Below, one piece after another: positions 19,990-30,402 of a stretch of DNA of 64,000 nucleotides. A program made the position numbers and the translations under genes. Numbering within the stretch: position 1 is the first letter of the stretch; the number at the start of each line of letters is the position of its first letter. This DNA is from an uncultured Solirubrobacterales bacterium (lineage in GTDB: Bacteria > Actinomycetota > Thermoleophilia > Solirubrobacterales > 70-9): positions 42,509 through 106,508 of the forward strand of contig CAJAIJ010000007.1 in NCBI GenBank assembly GCA_903939845.1. The letters run 5' to 3'. The notes below the pieces were generated by a model. It did not search any database. It had not been told where the DNA came from and was given only the letters and a program-made list of their open reading frames with translations.

Positions 19990-20664
19990 CTACCTCGCCT
20001 TCTCCACGATCTCGATCAGTCGCCAGTGCTTGGTGCGTGAGAGCTTGCGGGTCTCGATCACCCTGACCACGTCTCCCTCGCCGGCCTCGTTCGTCTCGTC
20101 GTGCGCGTAGATCTTGTGGCTCTGACGGACGATCTTCTCGTAGACCGGATGGCGGCGGGCCGTATCGATCCGGACCGTGATCGTCTTGTCTGCCTTGCTG
20201 GAGACGACCACGCCCTGGCGTTCCTTCGGCTTGCCGGTCCTGACCTTTTCGGCCGGGGGCGTTCCGCCCTTTCCGTCGGCGGAGGGCTTCTTCTCGGCCT
20301 TTGCCTTCTCGCGGCGGGTGCGACGGACCTTGGCCGTCTTCGCCCGGTCGGCTTCGCGCTCGGCATTCCGCTCCTCGGGGGACATCTGCGGCTTGGCCTC
20401 GACCGGCTCCCGGGACTTCAGAAGTCTCGCCCGGTCCTTCCAGGACATGTCGCCGAATTCGTCTTCACCCTCGTCCGAATCGCCTTCGGATGCGGGGGCT
20501 TCGCCGGCCTCGTCAGACCCGGAATCCTCGGCAGGGGCCTCTTCGGCCGCAGGCTCCTCGGCCGGAGTCTCCTCTACCGGGGTCTCTTCGGCTGCAGGCT
20601 CCTCGGCCGGAGTCTCCTCCACCGGGGCCTCTTCGACCGTCTCTTCCTTTTCTTCTTCAGACAT
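19990..20664 (-). CDS. rpsQ: 30S ribosomal protein S17 with a 145-residue N-terminal extension
   Basis: A 224-residue S17; ordinary S17 is about 85. The S17 core starts near residue 145: [20 protein letters not shown]. The N-terminus begins [20 protein letters not shown] and carries two 15-residue repeats of the type [15 protein letters not shown] basic segment of about residues 76-145 follows ([13 protein letters not shown]). The extension is open and in the same frame as the core, and no better start codon with a ribosome-binding site was found near the core, so I keep the long form. Confidence 0.85.
   Translation of the reverse strand: MSEEEKEETVEEAPVEETPAEEPAAEETPVEETPAEEPAAEEAPAEDSGSDEAGEAPASEGDSDEGEDEFGDMSWKDRARLLKSREPVEAKPQMSPEERNAEREADRAKTAKVRRTRREKAKAEKKPSADGKGGTPPAEKVRTGKPKERQGVVVSSKADKTITVRIDTARRHPVYEKIVRQSHKIYAHDETNEAGEGDVVRVIETRKLSRTKHWRLIEIVEKAR
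20536..20625 (-). repeat. Tandem 45-bp repeat inside rpsQ
   Basis: Two consecutive 15-codon units encode [15 protein letters not shown] and [15 protein letters not shown], residues 14-28 and 29-43 of S17. The DNA is also nearly repeated, so slippage or unequal crossover is likely. Confidence 0.7.
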
Positions 20665-20680
20665 TGCTTGCTGCTTTCAC

Positions 20681-20896
20681 CTAGTTGGAACGCTGCTCGC
20701 GCTCGATGTCGATGTTCCTCGCTCTGGCCACGGTCAGGAGCCTGGCCACGTCGCGCTTGGCCTGCCTCAGTCCGGCCGTGTTCTCGAGCTCGCCCGTCGC
20801 GTGTCGGAGGCGGAGGTTGAAGAACTCGACCCGTGCCTCACCCAGTTTCTCGACCAGTTCGACGTCGCTCATGCTGTTGACCTCGCCGCCCTTCAC
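20681..20896 (-). CDS. rpmC: 50S ribosomal protein L29
   Basis: A 71-residue L29 near the peptide exit tunnel. A GTG at 20894-20896 overlaps the rplP stop (GTGA) and gives an N-terminus ([20 protein letters not shown]) that aligns with the usual L29 pattern KxxELRxMSDEELxxKL. An ATG at 20872 would truncate the first helix, so the GTG is preferred. [16 protein letters not shown] is the family core. Confidence 0.9.
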   Translation of the reverse strand: MKGGEVNSMSDVELVEKLGEARVEFFNLRLRHATGELENTAGLRQAKRDVARLLTVARARNIDIEREQRSN

Positions 20897-21312
20897 TCGC
20901 CCGCTCCTTCGCGCTTGACGAACTTGGTCCTGATCGGCAGCTTGTGGCCTGCGACCCTCATCGCCTCCCGGGCCAGTTCCTCGTCGACGCCGGCCAGTTC
21001 GAACATCACCCTTCCGGGCTTGACCACGGCGACCCACGCTTCGGGGTTGCCCTTGCCGGATCCCATCCGGGTCTCGGCCGGCTTCTTGGTCACGGGCTTG
21101 TCGGGGAAGATGTTGATCCAGACCTTGCCGCCACGCTTGATCTTCCTGGTCATCGCGACTCGAGCGGCCTCGATCTGACGGTTGGTCAGCCAGCCACGGT
21201 CGAGCGCCTTCAGGCCGTACTCGCCGAAGTTCACCTCGGTGCCGCCCTTGGAGTTGCCCTTGCGGCGGCCGCGCATCACCTTGCGGTGCTTGACCCTCTT
21301 CGGCATCAACAT
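20893..21312 (-). CDS. rplP: 50S ribosomal protein L16
   Basis: A 139-residue L16, essential for A-site tRNA positioning. Family blocks are [20 protein letters not shown] and [20 protein letters not shown]. The start at 21312 overlaps the rpsC stop by one base; an ATG two codons later is equally plausible. Confidence 0.97.
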   Translation of the reverse strand: MLMPKRVKHRKVMRGRRKGNSKGGTEVNFGEYGLKALDRGWLTNRQIEAARVAMTRKIKRGGKVWINIFPDKPVTKKPAETRMGSGKGNPEAWVAVVKPGRVMFELAGVDEELAREAMRVAGHKLPIRTKFVKREGAGE

Positions 21313-22010
21313 CAGCGACCACCACCCCTCGGCGGACGACCGCCCGGGAGCTCCTGCTCATCGTCGGCGTTGTCGCGGTTGAAACCTTCCGGCATGACCT
21401 CGCCCTTGTTGATCCAGCACTTGACCCCGATCCGGCCGGTGCCGGTCTTGGCCTCGACGAATCCGTAGTCGATGTCGGCCCTGAGGGTGTGCAGCGGAAC
21501 CCTGCCGTCGGAGTAGCCCTCGGTGCGAGCCATCTCGGCTCCGCCGAGCCTGCCCGAGACCTGGACCTTGACGCCCTTGGCTCCGGACCTCATCGCCGAG
21601 GTCAGGGCACGCTTCATGGCACGACGGAAAGCGACCCTGTTCTGGAGCTGCTCGGCGATCGACTGGGCGACCAGCTTGGCGTCGAGCTCGGGACGCTTGA
21701 CCTCACGGATGTTGACCTTGACCGGAGTGCCGGTGATCTTGTGCAGATCCTTGCGCAGCGCATCGACCTCACTGCCGGACTTGCCGATCACGATGCCGGG
21801 CCTGGCGGTGTGGATGTCGACCACGACCTCGCCGCGACGCTGGATCGTGATGTCGGAAAGGCCCGCGTGGGCAAGCCGCTTCTCGATGTGATCACGGATC
21901 TCCATGTCCTGCATCAGGAGGTCGGCGTAGTCCTTGCCGGCGAACCAGTTCGACTTCCAGTCGTGGATGTAGCCGACGCGAAAGCCTTCGGGGTGGATCT
22001 TCTGTCCCAT
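21312..22010 (-). CDS. rpsC: 30S ribosomal protein S3
   Basis: A 232-residue S3 starting [20 protein letters not shown]. The KH domain with [20 protein letters not shown] binds mRNA at the entry channel. The C-terminus ends in a Pro/Gly/Arg-rich tail ([13 protein letters not shown]). Confidence 0.97.
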   Translation of the reverse strand: MGQKIHPEGFRVGYIHDWKSNWFAGKDYADLLMQDMEIRDHIEKRLAHAGLSDITIQRRGEVVVDIHTARPGIVIGKSGSEVDALRKDLHKITGTPVKVNIREVKRPELDAKLVAQSIAEQLQNRVAFRRAMKRALTSAMRSGAKGVKVQVSGRLGGAEMARTEGYSDGRVPLHTLRADIDYGFVEAKTGTGRIGVKCWINKGEVMPEGFNRDNADDEQELPGGRPPRGGGR

Positions 22011-22022
22011 GGTCTCTCGCTC

Positions 22023-22403
22023 CTAGACTTCCTCTTCGGGGGCCAGTGCCACGCTGATGTGGCATGTCCGCTTGTTTATCGGGGTCGCCCTGCCCATCGC
22101 GCGGGGCCGGAAACGCTTGATCGTCGGGCCTTCGTCGACCCGGATCTCGCGCAGGATCATCTCGTCGCCGATCAGGTCGTGGTTTGCCTCTGCGTTGGCC
22201 GCGGCCGACTCGACGACCTTCGAAATCTCGGTCGCGACCGAGCGGGGCGAGAAGGCGAGCAGCGACCTGACGTCATCGATGTGACGACCCCTGATCTGGT
22301 CGGCGACCAGCCTCGCCTTGCGCGGAGAGATCCTGATGTAGCGGGCAGTGGCCCTGACCAGCACCTCATCTGCGCTCTTCTGGCTTGCTGCGGCCACCGT
22401 CAA
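22023..22403 (-). CDS. rplV: 50S ribosomal protein L22
   Basis: A 126-residue L22 that lines the exit tunnel. Signature: [20 protein letters not shown] and the C-terminal [20 protein letters not shown] loop, the site of macrolide-resistance changes in other species. The start overlaps the rpsS stop by 4 bp. Confidence 0.97.
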   Translation of the reverse strand: MTVAAASQKSADEVLVRATARYIRISPRKARLVADQIRGRHIDDVRSLLAFSPRSVATEISKVVESAAANAEANHDLIGDEMILREIRVDEGPTIKRFRPRAMGRATPINKRTCHISVALAPEEEV

Positions 22404-22666
22404 TCACCGCCCTTCGAATGGGACTTGAAGGTTCGGGTGGGGGCGAACTCGCCGAGCTTGTGACCGACCATCGACTCGGTCACGAAGACCGGGACGTGCT
22501 TGCGGCCGTCGTGAACGGCGATAGTGTGGCCGACCATCTCGGGGAAGATCGTCGAACGCCTGGACCAGGTCTTGATCATCTGCTTGTCGCCCGACTCGTT
22601 CATCGCGGCGATGCGGCCCATCAGGCGCTCCTCTACGTAAGGACCCTTTTTCGTGGATCTGCCCAT
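22400..22666 (-). CDS. rpsS: 30S ribosomal protein S19
   Basis: An 88-residue S19 of the 30S head: [20 protein letters not shown], with ending [20 protein letters not shown]. It follows rplB by 9 bp. Confidence 0.97.
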   Translation of the reverse strand: MGRSTKKGPYVEERLMGRIAAMNESGDKQMIKTWSRRSTIFPEMVGHTIAVHDGRKHVPVFVTESMVGHKLGEFAPTRTFKSHSKGGD

Positions 22667-22675
22667 CGGACTCTC

Positions 22676-23518
22676 CTACCTCTTCTTCTTCCCTCGGCGC
22701 CTGCCGCGCACGATGTAGCGATCGGAGTCCTTGCCCTTCTTACGGGTGCGGTAACCGAGCGTCGGCTTGCCCCAGGGGGTCACCGGGTGACCACCGGGCG
22801 TGTGATGCGCTTCGCCGCCTCCGTGCGGGTGGTCGACCGGGTTCATGGCCACGCCTCTGGTCTGGGGGCGCTTGCCCTTGTGACGAGACCGTCCGGCCTT
22901 TCCGATCGTGATGTTCTGGTGCTCGGAGTTCGAGAGGGTGCCGACGGTCGCCCTGCACTCTGCCCGGACCATCCGCATCTCCGAGGACGGGAGCCTGAGC
23001 GTAACCATCTCGCCCTCCTTCGCGACGAGCTGGATCGAGGTCCCGGCCGACCGGCCGAGCTTGCCGCCCTGTCCGGCCTTCATCTCGACGTTGTGGACCG
23101 TGGTGCCGACAGGCATCTCGCCAAGGGCCAGGCAGTTGCCGGACCGAATGTCGGAACCCGGACCGGACTGCAGCATGTCGCCGACCTGGATGTCGGAAGG
23201 GGCCAGGATGTAGCTCTTGGCGCCATCTGCGTAATGCAGGAGCGCGATGTAGGCGCTGCGGTTCGGGTCGTACTCGATCGTTGCGACCTTGGCCGGAACG
23301 CCGTCCTTGAGCCTCTTGAAGTCGATCTTGCGGTAGCGACGCTTCGCGCCTCCGCCACGATGGCGGGAGGTGATGCGGCCGTTGACGTTGCGGCCGCCCG
23401 ACTTGGTCAGACCCTCGGTCAGCTTCCGCTCCGGTCGGTCCGTGGTCAGCTGCTCGCGCAACGGGTAGGTCGCGAAGCGACGCCCCGGGCTGGTCGGCTT
23501 TGTCTTTCTCATCGCCAT
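22676..23518 (-). CDS. rplB: 50S ribosomal protein L2
   Basis: A 280-residue L2, needed for subunit association and peptidyl transferase activity. The invariant [20 protein letters not shown] block (including the catalysis-linked His) and [20 protein letters not shown] are present. It follows rplW by 4 bp. Confidence 0.98.
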   Translation of the reverse strand: MAMRKTKPTSPGRRFATYPLREQLTTDRPERKLTEGLTKSGGRNVNGRITSRHRGGGAKRRYRKIDFKRLKDGVPAKVATIEYDPNRSAYIALLHYADGAKSYILAPSDIQVGDMLQSGPGSDIRSGNCLALGEMPVGTTVHNVEMKAGQGGKLGRSAGTSIQLVAKEGEMVTLRLPSSEMRMVRAECRATVGTLSNSEHQNITIGKAGRSRHKGKRPQTRGVAMNPVDHPHGGGEAHHTPGGHPVTPWGKPTLGYRTRKKGKDSDRYIVRGRRRGKKKR

Positions 23519-23522
23519 CTCG

Positions 23523-23819
23523 TCAGCCCTCCACCGCTGCGCCCTCGAAGAGCTCGATCGTGTCGCCGGGTGCCAGTTCGACCACGGCCTTCTTCCAGGA
23601 CCTGGTCTTGCCGGTGATCATGCCGCGCCGCTTGGGCTTCGACTTGACCCTGGAAGTCCGCACCTTGATCACCTCGACCCCGAACGCCGTCTCGATGGCG
23701 TTCTTGATCTCGAACTTGTGGGCCCTGTCGTCGACACGGAAGGTGTACTTGCCGGCCGCGATGAGCGCGTAGGTCTTCTCGGAGATGACGGGACGGATGA
23801 TCACGCTGCGGGGATCCAT
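23523..23819 (-). CDS. rplW: 50S ribosomal protein L23
   Basis: A 98-residue L23, the docking site for trigger factor and SRP at the tunnel exit. [20 protein letters not shown] is conserved. The start shares one base with the rplD stop. Confidence 0.96.
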   Translation of the reverse strand: MDPRSVIIRPVISEKTYALIAAGKYTFRVDDRAHKFEIKNAIETAFGVEVIKVRTSRVKSKPKRRGMITGKTRSWKKAVVELAPGDTIELFEGAAVEG

Positions 23820-24496
23820 CAGGCACCCTGCCCTTCGGTGGCCGGAGCGGCCTTCGGGGTCCTGTCTACCTCGCCGCCAACGCGCTCCTCGAGGACTTCG
23901 AGAGCGCCTTCGGAGACCACCAGCGAGGCGGCTCCGATTACGTCCACCACACCGGCTGCGCCGACCTCGAGGACGTTGACCCGAGGGATGTTCCTGAAGC
24001 TCTTCATCACGCCGACCTCGTCACCCAGCACCAGCAAGAGGATCGAACGGTTCGCCCCCCCGAGCCATTTCTCCAGAGCTGCGGCGGCATCCTTGGTCGA
24101 AGGGGTCTCGAAGTCGGCAGCCTTCAGCACGGCTACGGAACCGCGATCGGCGTGGACCGAGAGGGCCGAGCGCATCGCCCGACGCCGGGCCTTGCGATTG
24201 ACCTTGACCGTGTAATGCCGGGGCTTGGGACCGAACGCGGCACCGCCGCCGTACCGGTTCGGGACGCTGAGTGCACCGACCCGGGCGCGACCCGTGCCCT
24301 TCTGCCGCCAGGCCTTGGCGGTAGTCATGGAGACTTCACCCCTGGTCAACGTGGAGGCCGTGCCACGGCGCCTGGCGTTGGCGTCGGCGCGAGCGGCCTC
24401 GTGGACCAGCGAGTGGTGGAAGTCCTCGGTGAAGAGGGCCTCGGGCAGGTCGGCCTTGGTGGTCTTGCCCAGCACGGGCGCCTTGACGCTAGCCAT
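23819..24496 (-). CDS. rplD: 50S ribosomal protein L4
   Basis: A 225-residue L4. The tunnel loop is represented by RQKGTGRARVGALSVPNRYG. It overlaps the rplC 3' end by 8 bp. In E. coli L4 autoregulates the S10 operon; no comparable leader was recognised upstream of rpsJ here. Confidence 0.97.
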   Translation of the reverse strand: MASVKAPVLGKTTKADLPEALFTEDFHHSLVHEAARADANARRRGTASTLTRGEVSMTTAKAWRQKGTGRARVGALSVPNRYGGGAAFGPKPRHYTVKVNRKARRRAMRSALSVHADRGSVAVLKAADFETPSTKDAAAALEKWLGGANRSILLLVLGDEVGVMKSFRNIPRVNVLEVGAAGVVDVIGAASLVVSEGALEVLEERVGGEVDRTPKAAPATEGQGA

Positions 24497-25199
24497 GAGA
24501 CCTGATCTCCACGATCGAGTTCTTTGCTCCGGGGACGGATCCCTTGATCATCAGCAGGTTGAGGTCGGAATCGATCCGGGCGATCTCGAGTCCGGCCTGC
24601 GTCGCCCGGCGATTACCCATCTGACCCGGGAGCCTCATCCCCTTGAAAACTCTGGCCGGCCAGGCGCTGGCGCCGATCGAGCCCGGGGCCCGGACGTTGT
24701 GGGATCCGTGGGTGACCGGGCCACGACCGAAGCCGTGACGCTTGACGGTGCCCTGGAAACCCTTTCCGATGGTGATCCCGGCGACCTTGACCTTCTCGCC
24801 CTCCTCGAAGGAATCCACGGTGACCTTCTGGCCGAGCTTCGGTCCGGACCCGGACTCGTCGGCTGCGGCCTCTTCGCCCTCCGGCGCCCCTTCGTCACCC
24901 TCTGCCGGGGCGGCGTCGCCACCGGCTGCAGGAATCGCGATCTCGGCGTCGCGGAACTCGACGAGGACCCGCATTGGCGGAGCGTCGGCCTTGGCCAGAT
25001 GGCCCCTCTCGGCCTTGGTCAGCTTGCTCTCGACGACCTCGTCGAATGCGAGCTGAACTGCCGAGTAGCCGTCTCTCTCGGGGTTGCGGATCGCGGTGAT
25101 CGGACATGGACCGGCCTCGATCACGGTCACGGGGACGACCTCTCCGTCTTCCCTGAAGATCTGTGTCATTCCGAGTTTCTTGCCCAGGATCGCCGACAT
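24489..25199 (-). CDS. rplC: 50S ribosomal protein L3 with acidic insertion
   Basis: A 236-residue L3 starting [20 protein letters not shown], with core [20 protein letters not shown] and the loop near the peptidyl transferase centre. An insertion at about residues 91-120 is rich in Ala, Glu, Asp and Gly and is absent from E. coli L3. Confidence 0.96.
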   Translation of the reverse strand: MSAILGKKLGMTQIFREDGEVVPVTVIEAGPCPITAIRNPERDGYSAVQLAFDEVVESKLTKAERGHLAKADAPPMRVLVEFRDAEIAIPAAGGDAAPAEGDEGAPEGEEAAADESGSGPKLGQKVTVDSFEEGEKVKVAGITIGKGFQGTVKRHGFGRGPVTHGSHNVRAPGSIGASAWPARVFKGMRLPGQMGNRRATQAGLEIARIDSDLNLLMIKGSVPGAKNSIVEIRSHG

Positions 25200-25211
25200 T
25201 GCACCCTCTCC

Positions 25212-25532
25212 CTAGAGACGGATCTCGATGTCGACGCCGGCCGGGAGCGAGTCCAGGCGCTGAAGCGAGTCGACGGTCTTGGGGGTTGGCTGCTTGATGT
25301 CGATCAGGCGCTTGTGGGTCCTGATCTCGAAGTGCTCACGCGAGTCCTTGTCCTTGAACGGGGACCGGATCACGCAGTAGATGTTGCGCTCGGTCGGCAG
25401 CGGAACGGGACCGGAAACGGTGGCACCGGTGCGCTCGGCCGTCTCGACGATCTCGCGCGCGGCGCGGTCGATTGCGTCGTGGTCATAGGCCTTGAGCCGA
25501 ATTCGAATTTTCTGTGCTGCGATCGAAGCCAC
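25212..25532 (-). CDS. rpsJ: 30S ribosomal protein S10 (also NusE)
   Basis: A 106-residue S10, also an antitermination partner of NusB and NusG. The GTG at 25530-25532 gives [20 protein letters not shown], matching the family N-terminus, and AAGGAAA lies about 8 nt upstream. A longer ATG frame (to 25601) covers the probable promoter and is rejected. First gene of the S10-spc-alpha superoperon. Confidence 0.96.
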   Translation of the reverse strand: MASIAAQKIRIRLKAYDHDAIDRAAREIVETAERTGATVSGPVPLPTERNIYCVIRSPFKDKDSREHFEIRTHKRLIDIKQPTPKTVDSLQRLDSLPAGVDIEIRL

Positions 25533-25573
25533 TGGGTGGTTTCCTTCGGTCCTTCTTCTTTCGGGCGCAGTCC

Positions 25574-25601
25574 ACCTGTGCTCGGCGCGCGCCGTTGTCA
25601 A
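25574..25601 (-). promoter_or_regulatory. Candidate promoter of the S10 superoperon
   Basis: A perfect -35 TTGACA at 25596-25601 is followed 16 nt later by a weak -10 ACAGGT at 25574-25579. The spacer is a GGCGCGCGCC palindrome. It lies between the tuf terminator and rpsJ and would give a leader of about 35 nt. Confidence 0.45.
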
Positions 25602-25715
25602 GGTCCCCTGCCGCCTGCGGCTCTGCCGGCGAACCGGCCCGCGCCGTGGTTCGGCGTGATGGGGAAACTCTGGTCGTATCGGTTACTTCTGGTGCTGCCT
25701 TCCGCCTGAGTGCGG

Positions 25716-25749
25716 AAAAAAAGGGGGCGGACCGAATGGGCCCGCCCCC
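25716..25749 (-). terminator. Rho-independent terminator after tuf
   Basis: An 11-bp GC stem (25739-25749 with 25723-25733; one G.U pair) with a short loop is followed by a run of seven U. It lies 14 bp past the tuf stop and separates the str genes from the S10 superoperon. Confidence 0.9.
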
Positions 25750-25762
25750 GAAAACTACGTCG

Positions 25763-26947
<1,185 letters not shown>

Positions 26948-27027
26948 CGCTCTACTCGAACCTTTCTCTTCTTCTCTTCTTTGTCTTCCGTTTTTACGTC
27001 TGTCTGAACCGCTAAACCTATGTGGCC

Positions 27028-27044
27028 CGGGTCTTCGAGACCCG
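27028..27044 (-). other. Hairpin in the tuf leader
   Basis: A perfect 7-bp stem (CGGGTCT with AGACCCG) closed by a 3-nt loop, between the candidate promoter and tuf. No U-tract follows. It may stabilise or regulate the leader. Confidence 0.5.
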
Positions 27045-27062
27045 TTTCAGGGCAACCGGGGA

Positions 27063-27068
27063 AATATA
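27063..27068 (-). promoter_or_regulatory. Candidate tuf promoter (-10 TATATT)
   Basis: GC-TATATT lies between fusA and tuf and would give a leader of about 110 nt. The -35 is poor. The same GC-TATATT octamer occurs upstream of fusA. Confidence 0.45.
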
Positions 27069-27097
27069 GCCATTCCCGGCATCTGCCGTTCCCTGCC

Positions 27098-29209
27098 CTA
27101 TGCCTCTGCCCCTGCCTTTTCACCCGAGCGGGCGGCCGAGATCTCTTCGGCGATGCTGGTCGGGACCTCTTCGTAGCGCTCGAACTGCATCGAGTAGGCG
27201 GCCCGGCCCTGGGTCGAAGACCTGAGGTCGGTCGCGTATCCGAACATCTCGCTGAGCGGAACGAAGGCATTGACGGCGAGGGCATTTCCGCGTGGCTCCT
27301 GGCCCTGGACCTTGCCGCGCCGGCGCGAGAGGTCACCGATCACGTCGCCCAGGTAGTCCTCGGGAGTGATCACCTCGACCGCCATGATCGGTTCGAGCAG
27401 GGTCGGGCTGGCCTTCTTGGCACCTTCCTGGAGCGCCATCGAGCCGGCGATCTTGAACGCCATCTCGGAGGAGTCGACGTCGTGGTAGGAGCCGTCGATC
27501 AGCTCGACCTTGACGTCGACCATCGGGTAGCCGGCCTTGACGCCGTTCTCCAGCGCCTCCTGAATCCCCTGCTTGACTGCCGGGATGTACTCGGTCGGGA
27601 TCACGCCGCCCTTGATCTTGTTGTCGAACACGAAGCCCTCTTCCGGAGCCGGCTCGATGTTGATCACGGCGTGGCCATACTGGCCGCGACCACCGGTCTG
27701 GCGGGCGAACTTGGCGTTCACCTTGTCGACCCTCTTGCGGATCGTCTCGCGGTAGGCGACCTGCGGCTTGCCTACGTTGGCCTCGACGTTGAACTCCCGG
27801 ATCATCCGGTCGACCAGTACCTCGAGGTGGAGCTCGCCCATTCCGTGGATCAGGGTCTGTCCGGTCTCCTCGTCGGTCTCGACCTTGAAGGTCGGATCCT
27901 CCTCGGCAAGGCGCTGGAGCGCAGTCGAGAGCTTCTCCTGGTCGGACTTCGTCTTCGGCTCGATCGCGACCGCGATCACCGTGTCCGGGAAGTCCATGCT
28001 CTCGAGCTCGATCGGTGCGTCCGGGGCCGACAGCGTGTCGCCGGTGCCGGTCTGCTTGAGGCCGACGCCCGCGCAGATGTCGCCCGCGTAGACCCGCTCG
28101 ATCTCCTCACGGGAGTTGGCGTGCATCATCAGCAGGCGGCCGATCCGCTCGGTCTTGCCGGTAGTCACGTTGAGCACCCGGCCACCGGCCTCGAGCTCGC
28201 CCGAGTAGACACGGAAGTAGGTCAGCTTGCCGACGTACGGATCGGACATCACCTTGAAGGCCAGGGCCGCGAACGGACCGCTGTCATCGGCCGGACGCTG
28301 GCCCTCTTCCCTCTCCTCGGCTCCCTTGGCCAGGGGCAGCAGGCCCTCGACCGGCGGCACCTCCAGCGGGGAGGGCAGGAGCGCGACGATGTAGTCGAGC
28401 AGGGGCTGGACGCCCTTGTTCTTGAAGGACGAACCGCAGAGCACCGGGGTCACCTGGATCGCCAGGGTCGCAGCCTTCAGGGCCTTGAGCAGCTTCTCCT
28501 CCGAGATCTCCTCCTCGGCCAGATAGAGCTCCATGACTTCGTCGTCCTGATCGGCGACCGCCTCGAGCAGGGCCGCCCTGTATTCCTCGGCCTGATCCTT
28601 CATCTCGTCGGGGATCTCGGTCTCGTCGAACTCGGTCCCCATGTCGTCCTTGTAGATCAGGGCCTTCATCTTGACCAGATCGACCATGCCGACGAAAGCG
28701 TCTTCGGAGCCGATCGGCAGCTGGATCGGGACGGCGTTGGCACCGAGGCGATCCTTGATCGTCTCGACCGACCGATAGAAGTAGGCACCGGTGCGGTCCA
28801 TCTTGTTGATGTAGGCGATCCTCGGGACGGTGTACTTGTCGGCCTGGCGCCAGACCGTCTCGGACTGCGGCTCGACGCCGGCCACGGAGTCGAACACGGC
28901 CACGGCTCCGTCGAGGACCCTGAGCGAACGCTCGACCTCGACCGTGAAATCGACGTGACCGGGGGTGTCGATGATGTTGATCCGGTGGTCCAGCCACTCG
29001 CAGGCGGTGGCGGCGGAGGTGATGGTGATCCCCCGCTCCTGCTCCTGCTCCATCCAGTCCATCGTGGCGGCGCCCTCGTGCACCTCGCCGATCTTGTGGG
29101 TTCGACCCGTGTAGTAGAGGATGCGCTCGGTCGTCGTCGTCTTGCCGGCGTCGATGTGAGCCATGATCCCGATGTTGCGGGTCTTTTCGAGTGGGAATGC
29201 GCGAGCCAT
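27098..29209 (-). CDS. fusA: Elongation factor G
   Basis: A 703-residue translocase GTPase starting [21 protein letters not shown]1 [12 protein letters not shown], switch [12 protein letters not shown]3 [15 protein letters not shown] and G4 NKMDRTG are intact, and domain IV includes [19 protein letters not shown]. The ATG at 29209 is the family start. A candidate promoter and a terminator-like hairpin stand upstream. It follows the accessory cassette instead of rpsG. Confidence 0.98.
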   Translation of the reverse strand: MARAFPLEKTRNIGIMAHIDAGKTTTTERILYYTGRTHKIGEVHEGAATMDWMEQEQERGITITSAATACEWLDHRINIIDTPGHVDFTVEVERSLRVLDGAVAVFDSVAGVEPQSETVWRQADKYTVPRIAYINKMDRTGAYFYRSVETIKDRLGANAVPIQLPIGSEDAFVGMVDLVKMKALIYKDDMGTEFDETEIPDEMKDQAEEYRAALLEAVADQDDEVMELYLAEEEISEEKLLKALKAATLAIQVTPVLCGSSFKNKGVQPLLDYIVALLPSPLEVPPVEGLLPLAKGAEEREEGQRPADDSGPFAALAFKVMSDPYVGKLTYFRVYSGELEAGGRVLNVTTGKTERIGRLLMMHANSREEIERVYAGDICAGVGLKQTGTGDTLSAPDAPIELESMDFPDTVIAVAIEPKTKSDQEKLSTALQRLAEEDPTFKVETDEETGQTLIHGMGELHLEVLVDRMIREFNVEANVGKPQVAYRETIRKRVDKVNAKFARQTGGRGQYGHAVINIEPAPEEGFVFDNKIKGGVIPTEYIPAVKQGIQEALENGVKAGYPMVDVKVELIDGSYHDVDSSEMAFKIAGSMALQEGAKKASPTLLEPIMAVEVITPEDYLGDVIGDLSRRRGKVQGQEPRGNALAVNAFVPLSEMFGYATDLRSSTQGRAAYSMQFERYEEVPTSIAEEISAARSGEKAGAEA

Positions 29210-29282
29210 TTTCTCTGTCCGTATCTCTCGTTCTTCGAGGGTCGAGGCCGAAATGCGGCCGTAAGTCCTGAGCCGGGGCAAC

Positions 29283-29306
29283 AAAAAGCCCCGCAGCTTG
29301 CGGGGC
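29283..29306 (-). terminator. Intrinsic-terminator-like hairpin in the fusA leader
   Basis: A perfect 8-bp stem GCCCCGCA/TGCGGGGC with a 3-nt loop is followed by UUUUUGUU, read on the minus strand. The upstream neighbour is on the plus strand, so it is either an attenuator between a fusA promoter at 29324-29329 and fusA, or a barrier to antisense read-through from the cassette. Confidence 0.7.
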
Positions 29307-29323
29307 GAACCCGGGCAATCGCG

Positions 29324-29329
29324 AATATA
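29324..29329 (-). promoter_or_regulatory. Candidate fusA promoter (extended -10 TGC-TATATT)
   Basis: Upstream TGC gives an extended -10; the -35 is weak. Transcription would start near 29317 and enter the terminator-like hairpin at 29283-29306 within about ten nucleotides. Confidence 0.5.
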
Positions 29330-29415
29330 GCAGAGGAAATCCGGTGTCCGGCTATCCGGAACGGGGTCGGAGGACTAACATCGCCGGGCGAATGGACGAC
29401 GGGGACGGAAATGAG

Positions 29416-30387
29416 ATGCGTGACGACCTGCTGCCCTGTCTGAGGTGTCCAGTCACAGGTTCCCCGCTCCGGACCGGAGGCCCGGACGGAGGACTCGTAT
29501 CGGAGGATGGATCCCGGTCCTACCGGATCCTCGGAGGCGCTCCGGTCCTGATCGACTTCGAACGATCGATCGTGCCACCGCCCGGCGGGGAGTCGGGGGC
29601 AATCCTCCAGCGCCAGGCGGCCCGTCGCAAACCGCCCCTTGCATGGCTGATGAGCGGCTCCCGTCGTCACGGCTCCGGGCAGAACGTCACCCGCATGGTC
29701 GAGCTGATTGGTGGCACCGAGGCCACACCGGCCCGACTACTGGTGATCGGTGCCGGTTCGAGCTCCCCGGAGGTAGCGGCTCTCGCTGCCGACCCCCGGG
29801 TCGAGCTCGTCGCCACCGATGTCCAGCCAGGGACCGATGTCTCGGTCATATGCGACGCCCACGAGCTGCCCTTCGCCGACGGCACGATGGACGGGGTGAT
29901 GAGCCAGTGGGTACTCGAGCACGTCGTCGACCCGGAGCGGGTCGTCAGGGAGATCCACAGGGTCCTGAAGCCAGACGGGATCGTCTACTCGGAGGTGCCC
30001 TTCATGCAGCAGGTCCACTTCGGCCGGTTCGACTTCAACAGGTGGTCGCCTTCTGGACACCGCCGGCTCTACCGGTGGTTCGATGAGATCTCGATGTCGA
30101 TCGTCTCCGGCCCCGGGATGGCGCTCTCCTGGTCGTTCGTCTGGTTCCTGAAGTCCTTTCCTTCGCGGGAGGGCGGGCTCTCGAAATGGCTGGGCAGATT
30201 CGGACGGGTCCTGACCCTGCCATTCCTGCTCTGCGATCGATGGTTGATCCGGAGGCCCGGTTCCTGGGACGCCGCCTCGGGGACCAGCTTCACGGGACGC
30301 CGTCGCGAGGAGCCCGTCGAAGACGCCGAGATCGTCGCCTCTTACCGGGGTCTCAACGACTACTACCTCAGTCCCGAGTCGGACTGA
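29416..30387 (+). CDS. SAM-dependent methyltransferase with Trm112-like N-terminus
   Basis: A 323-residue protein. The N-terminal 60 residues, LLPCLRCPVTGSPLRTGG, resemble a Trm112-type zinc-ribbon remnant. A class I methyltransferase domain follows with LLVIGAGSSSPEVAAL (SAM-binding glycine loop) and FADGTMDGVMSQWVLEHVVD. The C-terminus contains hydrophobic segments and ends NDYYLSPESD. Proteins of this build often modify glycans or lipids, but the substrate is unknown. It is the only plus-strand gene between rpsG and fusA. A start at 29392 is an alternative. Confidence 0.8.
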   Translation: MRDDLLPCLRCPVTGSPLRTGGPDGGLVSEDGSRSYRILGGAPVLIDFERSIVPPPGGESGAILQRQAARRKPPLAWLMSGSRRHGSGQNVTRMVELIGGTEATPARLLVIGAGSSSPEVAALAADPRVELVATDVQPGTDVSVICDAHELPFADGTMDGVMSQWVLEHVVDPERVVREIHRVLKPDGIVYSEVPFMQQVHFGRFDFNRWSPSGHRRLYRWFDEISMSIVSGPGMALSWSFVWFLKSFPSREGGLSKWLGRFGRVLTLPFLLCDRWLIRRPGSWDAASGTSFTGRRREEPVEDAEIVASYRGLNDYYLSPESD

Positions 30388-30402
30388 AGCCCCGGCAACA
30401 GG

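Noticed and set aside
12558..25532. Transposition as the cause of ribosomal gene rearrangements
   Set aside because: No inverted repeats, transposase or tRNA-adjacent attachment sites were found.
27020..29443. Long plus-strand open frame (807 codons) opposite fusA
   Set aside because: It is antisense to EF-G, has no protein motifs and reflects GC-rich codon use.
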